A stretch of DNA of 64,000 nt from the NCBI GenBank assembly GCA_018417955.1, contig JACTVC010000003.1, positions 3,162,001 through 3,226,000 of the forward strand, given 5' to 3'. Below, in pieces: positions 58,473 through 64,000 of the stretch. Within the stretch, counting starts at the first letter, position 1. Every line of letters starts with the position of its first letter. The notes under the pieces are model-generated. The model worked only from the letters and a program-made list of their open reading frames with translations, did no database searches and had not been told where the DNA came from. Position numbers and translations under genes: made by a program. The DNA comes from Laccaria trichodermophora (taxonomy: Eukaryota > Basidiomycota > Agaricomycetes > Agaricales > Hydnangiaceae).

Positions 58473-58702
58473 AGAAAAGCGAGTGTAATTATAAAAGAGT
58501 GTGGGTGGGACTATTCAAGCCGACTCAAGGTAGGAGAACAAGGAACGATAGAGAACCGAAACTGCCTTGAAAGCAGGTTTTTATCATTTTGGAGAGATGC
58601 CAGCCACCAGGATTTCATTTCAGACTGTCGTGACTTGAAGGCAACTTGGAGGTAAAGATGAGCGCGTTGTTTGTTCTTGTTACACTACCACTTACCACCA
58701 TC

Positions 58703-60680
58703 ATGAACTGGGACGAAGAATATGAACAACGTCCTCCTACACCACGACGCACCGACTCCCCCGACGATATCAACCCATTTCTGCTTGAAAGAACACCCGA
58801 AACTCCCCTTGAGCAGCTGACAAGACATTGGCTTAACGAACGACACGCCCCCGACATCTTACCCGCGCAGGAAGAGCTGCTCAGCGGGATGCTCGACCAT
58901 CTCAGGCGCCAGGTGCGTGAAGGCCCACACGCGTCTTTATATCTTGTGAGATGAACGACGGATAGTCAGAAGCCGTCCACCTCCTCCGGGGTGACCCTTC
59001 TTCATCCGACGAAGAACATATACGGATTATGCTCGTACAAACGGAAATTGAACGTGTCAAGTTTATCGTGAGATCGTATGTCCGTACGCGGTTGTTCAAG
59101 GTGCTCTACCTTTGTGTCCACCGCGATCGTTGCTGATGATTGGGAAGATAGAGAAATACGCCCGGTTCGTCACATCCAACGCTGATGTCCAAAGACGCTT
59201 GACGGCGGCTGAGAGGGACCATGCGAGTCGGTACGCCGTTATATTCTTCCCATGTTCTTGTATGCTAATCAACCCTTCTTTAGACACGCGAAAATAACAG
59301 ACCAGCACTTTTACCTATCTGTCCTACAAAGCCTGCCAGAAGCCCAAGCACACCTGGACGATACACCCGTGTTTTACCCTTCCATGGGTTGGTCCCTTCC
59401 CTTCCTTCGTTTCTTCCATTTTTCTTTCTATCTCGTCTCCCGCCACTTGCTATGTCTCCTTCATTCTTTTCTCTGTTCACTTCCCGTCATTTCCTAACTT
59501 CCTTACCCTTTCAATTTCTTTCCTTCCCCTCCTTTTCCTTCCCTCTCTTCCGTCCCCCCTGCCTTCCTTCTCCGTTCTGACCTCCCCTACCTCATCGTTC
59601 TTCTCTTCCCTCTTCCTCCCTTCCAAACCTCTCCTCCCTCCCTTTGCATCTTTTCCCCCTTCTCTCCCTTTCTTTCTTCTCCTTCCTCGTTTTTCTTTCC
59701 CCTCTTCCTTTTTCCTTCGCCCCCTCCCACTTTCCTTCCATCATTCTCCCCCTCCCTTTCTTTTTGTCTTTTTTTCTGACGTCCTCTGTTGCTTTTCGTA
59801 CTCGCTTGCTCTCTCCCTTCCTTGCCCTTTTCCTCTCTTCCCCTTCCCCTCCCTCTATCCTCCATTCATTTCTCCCTCTCTTTCTCCATTTCCTTTCTCA
59901 CTTTCTTCTTTCCCTTCCTGCTTCCTTCATCCTTTCCTTCCTTCGTTGCTTCTTCTCTTTTTTTCTTTCCTTCCTTCCTTCCTTCCCATTCCCTTATTCC
60001 TGTCCTTTCTTTCCCCTACTTCACTCTCTTCATTTCCCCCGCTCCACTCTCTTCATTTACACACACTCTTGCTTGCTCGCTACCTCCGCCCCTCCTCCCT
60101 ATCTTCGCTTCTCCCCTACTATTTTTTCTTTTCCCCACTGCCTCCTTTCCTCCTTCCCTCCCTCCATCTTTTTCTTCCCTTCCTTTGCCCCTCTCTTCCT
60201 TCTTTCTCCTTCCTTCCCCTCTTCCCTCCTCCCTTCCCTTCTCCAAACGTCCCTTCCTCTTTCCTACTCTTGTTCTTCCTTTCTTCCTTCCCCGTCTTCC
60301 CCCCCCCCACCCCCTCTCTTCCCTCTTACTTTCCCTTGTTCTTACCCCTTTACCTCTTCTTCCTTCACCTTCGCTTCTGAAATGTTCCTTCCTTCTTCCT
60401 GCCCACTTCACCGAACAAAAACTAATACAATACACCACCAGTAACGGAACCAGACAAATCGCGTCCCGTTTTCGTACACGCATTGACGAGGTGTCCGCGG
60501 ATCACGTTGCCCGAGTAAGCTCCCTGCCCCCTTCAGCTTCGACTCTTGCTTATGCTCACGCTGACAATCACCTCATTACGCAGCGGCGCGACGCTAGACA
60601 TGGAAAAGGGGCATATCTCACTCACACCGTACTCTGTCGTGGAACAACTCGTGGCAAGGGGGGAGGTTGAACTCATCTAA
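58703..60680 (+). CDS. SLD5: GINS complex subunit Sld5
   Basis: Six exons, 58703-58912, 58966-59100, 59148-59230, 59284-59387, 60442-60514 and 60584-60680, sum to 702 nt and 233 residues, the usual length. Sld5 landmarks are LTRHWLNERHAPDILPAQEELLSGMLDHLRRQ, then MLVQTEIERVKFIVRSYVRTRLFKIEKYARFV, then AKITDQHFYLSVLQSLPEA, and a C-terminal beta domain (VEQLVARGEVELI). Sld5 with Psf1-3 forms GINS, which joins Mcm2-7 and Cdc45 to make the replicative helicase. The fourth intron is 1054 nt and almost purely pyrimidine on this strand, far longer than the 45-65 nt of the other introns. An in-frame ATG at 58658 is an alternative start; 58703 was chosen because it matches the usual short N terminus (MNWDEEYE). 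Confidence 0.94.
59388..60441 (+). repeat. Pyrimidine-only intron of SLD5
   Basis: About 1 kb of C/T-rich DNA built from irregular CTTCC, CCTTT and TCCC words with few purines. It lies between a GTTGGT donor and a CACCAG acceptor. Such homopurine-homopyrimidine tracts can form triplex (H-DNA) structures; that is general knowledge, not shown here. Long frames over this tract on either strand are artefacts of composition. Confidence 0.9.
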
Positions 60681-60762
60681 TGTAATTTACTATTATTGTA
60701 CTACAATTTGTGCATGCATGAACGGCAGAGATGAATATGTTTGATTGATAAGTTCATTACAA

Positions 60763-62376
60763 TTAAATTTTCATCAGCAAATCACCGACGTTCGTCAGGC
60801 CTACAAGCTTAAACACCAGACGCATGCCCTCCTTGCGCAATTCCTTCACGACGAGAGATTGTTCCATCTGTGTGACCAATCTCGGCGAATCAGTAGTAAT
60901 GAACAGGCTGAACTCTCGAAGTCGCACAGCACCACCATCGGAGGGCAGACCAGCATTCCACCTAGCTAGAAACACCTTTTCCAAGGTGTCAACATCAACG
61001 CTATTCCCTGAGCCCACATTCCCGGTTTTCACGCTGGTTTGGAATTTGATTTGACCCCAGTATTTAAAACTTGTCAGATGTGGCAACGGTAAACCACCCG
61101 ATGTCGTGTTGGGAGTGCTGAAATAGTTAAAAAACCTCCGAGACGGGAGCCAATGCCTTCGAGACCGATCTAACTGGAAGGGTTCGTCAATCTCCAAGTG
61201 TGACAGGTTGGGGAGTGCGTCGAATATCTTCCACAACAACTCTTCCTCCGCTGGGACATAATCGATAATAGACAAGTGCTTCAGAGCCACACCTGAATGT
61301 GTAAGAAAAGTCTTGAAAGCCTCTACTTCGTCACCGCCTATCAGAGGAAGGGTGATGGATACAAGTGACGGTGTCACTAGATACCCCAACAGATGTTGCG
61401 GTTTTCCGGATAAAATTTCGAGTGATACAAGCTTTGAAAGATGGACAGAAGTGTGTGGTGCTACCCACAAATGGTGTGCCCTATAAATTTTAAGATTGGT
61501 ACATTTGCTGAAGAAGGCTGCGGAGGGCGTGCAACCCCAAATAGTTAGTTCCTCCAATTGGTGATGCGGAAGCCCCACATTTTCGTCGTTGATCGCTACA
61601 GTGCGAAGCTTTGGTGCATCACGAAATGTTGTGGAAAATGGTGGCGATGACTTTGAGAATGAATCCACCCCTTCAGTGTCAATATCCAAGTCAATTGATT
61701 TGAGGTTTGGACAGTGACCCATTCCGGACTCGAAGATCTTGGCCCAGTAAAAGGGGAGGAAAAGATCGAGCGACTCCCACTGATGAGAACGAGAGGTGAC
61801 AACTGAGGTGACAACTGCTACGGCTGCTAAGCATTCCTCACTCTGAGTCAAAGATTCACCATTTTCTGAAGCTTCATCATTTTCCGAAGCTTCGTCATCC
61901 CCCCTTGAAACTTCATCAAGTTCACGCTGGTCACAGGTCATTACGATAGATAATGGCAATGCCTGTGCAAGTCCCAACCATTGATCAAGGAGTTCTGCCT
62001 GAATCTCGGAACGATCCTTGATATATGGCCGCACGCAAAGTGATACAGAACACCATAGCTTGGGCGCTGAATGTGCCATGACACGCCAGCCATGACAAAC
62101 AGCGCTAATAACGAAAGGTGTCGTCACCAGCAGAATCTTCTCCGAGTCCTGCCGTTCTGGGAGGCGGCCTTCGTGGCAAGTGAGTGAGAATACCGCAATG
62201 CATAATTCAAGAGGTAGACAGAAAAAGGGGAGTTTTGAATTGCGCTGGGTTTGCAGAGGTCTTTGCTTATCGCGTAGGTCTCGTATAACGTTTTCGATGA
62301 CATCCACTTCGGCTTCCAGCTCACGGATAGTGGCTGCATTCGCAGAAAAAGACATTCTGAGTCTGGAGATGAGCAT
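60763..62376 (-). CDS. F-box protein with leucine-rich region (copy D)
   Basis: Intronless, 537 residues from the ATG at 62376; MSFSANAATIREL at 62355 is an equally possible start. The layout matches copies A-C: a coiled coil (LEAEVDVIENVIRDLRDKQ), the F-box LPLELCIAVFSLTCHEGRLP...VCHGWRVMAHSAPKLWCSVSL, then irregular leucine-rich sequence with SHQWESLDLFLPF and the end LVVKELRKEGMRLVFKL. It differs from the others by an acidic, repetitive insert (DEASENDEASENGES, about residues 165-180). It is diverged enough from B and C to be an older duplicate. SCF adaptor role inferred. Confidence 0.85.
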   Translation of the reverse strand: MLISRLRMSFSANAATIRELEAEVDVIENVIRDLRDKQRPLQTQRNSKLPFFCLPLELCIAVFSLTCHEGRLPERQDSEKILLVTTPFVISAVCHGWRVMAHSAPKLWCSVSLCVRPYIKDRSEIQAELLDQWLGLAQALPLSIVMTCDQRELDEVSRGDDEASENDEASENGESLTQSEECLAAVAVVTSVVTSRSHQWESLDLFLPFYWAKIFESGMGHCPNLKSIDLDIDTEGVDSFSKSSPPFSTTFRDAPKLRTVAINDENVGLPHHQLEELTIWGCTPSAAFFSKCTNLKIYRAHHLWVAPHTSVHLSKLVSLEILSGKPQHLLGYLVTPSLVSITLPLIGGDEVEAFKTFLTHSGVALKHLSIIDYVPAEEELLWKIFDALPNLSHLEIDEPFQLDRSRRHWLPSRRFFNYFSTPNTTSGGLPLPHLTSFKYWGQIKFQTSVKTGNVGSGNSVDVDTLEKVFLARWNAGLPSDGGAVRLREFSLFITTDSPRLVTQMEQSLVVKELRKEGMRLVFKLVGLTNVGDLLMKI

Positions 62377-62490
62377 TCAATATTCAGCATGCGAGGTTAG
62401 GCAAAGAAAAAGTTCTGTCAAAGGCGTACCAGTGTTGGGCTAGAGATATGTAAAACTTTGGTAAAACTCGAACTTGCGCGTTGTTTGTTC

Positions 62491-63751
62491 ATGCTACGCC
62501 ACTGGCACCACGAAGAATTCGAGCGCCCTCCTCCCGGACGCATTAAATCCAATGATATCAACCCATCCCTCAGGCTCATCAAGAGCACACCAGAAACGCC
62601 CCAAGTTGAGGAACTAATAAGGCGCTGGCTTAACGAACAACACGCCCCCGACATCTTACCCGCAGTTGCCGCTCAGGATGAGCTGCTCAACGGGATGCTC
62701 GACCATCTCAGGCGCCAGGTGCGTGGATCTTCACGCGCGCCCTTGTATCTTGCGTTTGGATATAATATGAATGACAGATAGTCAGAAACCGCCCACCTCC
62801 TTCGTGGTGACCCTTCTTCGTCCGAGGAGGAACATTTACGGATTATGCTCGTACAGAAGGAAATTGGAACGTATCAAGTTTATTGTGAGATGGTATGTCC
62901 GTACGAGGTTGTTCAAGGTGCGTCTTACTTTTCTGTCTTTATAGAGAAATACGCCCGGTTTGTCACGCGTCCAACGCTGATGTGCAAAGACGCTTGACGG
63001 CCGAGAGGGACCACGAGAGTCGCCAGTATGTTGCCACCTTCCCTTTCCTTTTATGTCCTCACCTGCTGATCAACACCTCTCTAGACACGCTAAAATAACA
63101 GACCAGCATTTTTACCTCTATGTCCTACAAAGCCTGCCAGAAGCCCAAGCACACTTGGACGATACACCCGTGGTTTACCCATCCATGGGTTCGTACCTTC
63201 TGCCTTCTTCGTTTCTTCCATTTGATTTTCCTTTTCTCTTTTCCCGCCACTCTTCGCGTCTCCTTCCTCCCTTCCTTCCTTCCTTCCTTCCTCACTTTTC
63301 CTTCTTCCTCTTCCGGTTCCTCCCTTCTTTTCTTCCCTTCCTTTTTCCCTTAACACCCTCTTCCTTCTCTCTTTCTCCTTGATCCCTCCTTCCTTCCCCC
63401 CTTCTCGCCTCCCTTCTCTCCTACAAACATCCCTTCCTCCTTCCTACTTGCTTCACCCAACAAAAGCTAATAAAATGCACCACCAGTAACGGAGCCAGAC
63501 AAGTCGTGTCCCGTCTTCGTACATGCATTGACACGGTGTCCTGGGTTCACGATTCACGTTGCGCGAGTAAGCTTCTTCCTTCTCCCTCCCACCGCATGCT
63601 CCCTTCACCTTCGACTCTTCCTCATGCTCACGCTGACAATCACCTCATTACGCAGCGACGCGACGCTTGACATGGGAAAGTGCATATCTCACTCACACTG
63701 TACTCTGTTGTGGAACAACTCGTGGCAAGGGGGGAGGTTGAACCCATCTAA
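62491..63751 (+). pseudogene. Second copy of SLD5, frameshifted
   Basis: The exon order and much of the sequence of SLD5 are repeated: ELIRRWLNEQHAPDILP...LNGMLDHLRRQ, then HLRIMLVQKEI, then the AKITDQHFYLYVLQSLPEAQAHLDDTP exon, and VEQLVARGEVEPI before the stop at 63749-63751. Several lesions are visible. An extra G at 62866-62867 shifts the frame just before the ERVKF motif. The 3' splice site before the third exon is lost, leaving CTTTATAG. Two extra bases sit in the VTSNAD stretch. Bases are inserted in the fifth exon and lost in the last. The pyrimidine intron is also present but shorter, about 0.3 kb (63188-63487). Intact Sld5 is essential and single-copy, so this is a dead duplicate. 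Confidence 0.88.
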
Positions 63752-64000
63752 TGTAATTTACAATTATGTACTACAATTCGTGCATGCATGAACAGCTTAT
63801 CACTTGAGACAGGGCCTAATATGCGCCACGAACAAAGGTACCTCCATAATTATCAATGGTAGCAAAGTAAGGAAATACATTTGATATGAATGCATTATTG
63901 TTACAAAATTTTGAATGCGTGAAACAAATTGTGTCAAGAACATATTTTTCATCCACATTATAAAAAAGAAAAGCGATCACTTCTAAAATAAGGGTTTTGG
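63752..64000. other. 3' flank of the SLD5 pseudocopy
   Basis: The first 50 bases match the sequence after SLD5 (TGTAATTTAC, then GTGCATGCATGAAC), so the duplicated block extends past the stop. The rest is AT-rich with no gene seen. Confidence 0.6.

Noticed and set aside
59644..60670. Long overlapping plus-strand frames of up to 293 codons, plus minus-strand Lys/Arg/Glu/Gly-rich frames
   Set aside because: They lie in the pyrimidine-only SLD5 intron; absence of stops follows from base composition and the translations are low-complexity.
1..64000. tRNA, rRNA, CRISPR arrays, bacterial operons, defence islands or biosynthetic clusters
   Set aside because: No B-box-like GGTTCGAATCC in a tRNA context, no regular spacer-repeat array and no clustered pathway genes were seen; the DNA is clearly fungal nuclear sequence. 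A tRNAscan-SE run would settle the tRNA question.

Overview
The window looks like nuclear DNA of a mushroom-forming basidiomycete (Agaricomycetes). Genes are dense and cut by many 45-65 nt GT-AG introns. There is a Plavaka-type transposase relic, a large F-box/leucine-rich family, a CPL1-like secreted protein and a long Zn2Cys6 regulator, all typical of that class. No rRNA, tRNA, CRISPR array or bacterial-type operon was seen. Gene models below were spliced by hand from the sequence; those called intact have exon lengths that sum to whole codons and an open frame. LAYOUT. 0.6-4.9 kb: a decayed Plavaka transposase split by a hAT-like non-autonomous element with an 8-bp target duplication. 5.7-11.2 kb: an oxysterol-binding protein, a Vps62-like protein and a DAP1-type cytochrome b5-like protein, all on the minus strand. 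12.7-20.3 kb: an F-box-like gene (+), a CPL1-like secreted protein (-) and EPL1 of the NuA4 acetyltransferase (-). 21.9-27.2 kb: a short-chain dehydrogenase (-), a 0.75-kb MITE, then a 19-exon AzgA-type purine permease (+) containing micro-exons of 10, 11, 14 and 18 nt. 27.7-40.2 kb: three related F-box genes, two of them an inverted duplicate pair of which one is frameshifted. Between that pair lie a dead GDA1/CD39 apyrase, a membrane-anchored coiled-coil protein and a small PD-(D/E)XK-like protein. 40.9-42.3 kb: three diverged tandem repeat units without genes. 43.8-50.2 kb: a 21-exon, 1311-residue Zn2Cys6 transcription factor with two GC-AG introns. 51.3-52.9 kb: another F-box/LRR-like gene. 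53-58.5 kb: a membrane-anchored low-complexity protein of 865 residues, a truncated copy of it, and between them a small unknown gene hit by a second 8-bp-TSD MITE. 58.7-63.8 kb: SLD5 (GINS replication complex) carrying a 1.05-kb pyrimidine-only intron, an F-box gene on the opposite strand, and a frameshifted second copy of SLD5. INTERPRETATION. The conserved genes serve unrelated housekeeping tasks (lipid exchange, chromatin, replication initiation, purine uptake) and form no visible pathway. The accessory part is shaped by local duplication and decay (F-box, SLD5, the 865-residue protein) and by small non-autonomous DNA transposons. I found no convincing new multi-gene system. The most notable structures are the precisely dated nested insertion, the micro-exon permease, the GC-AG introns and the SLD5 duplicate with its pyrimidine introns.
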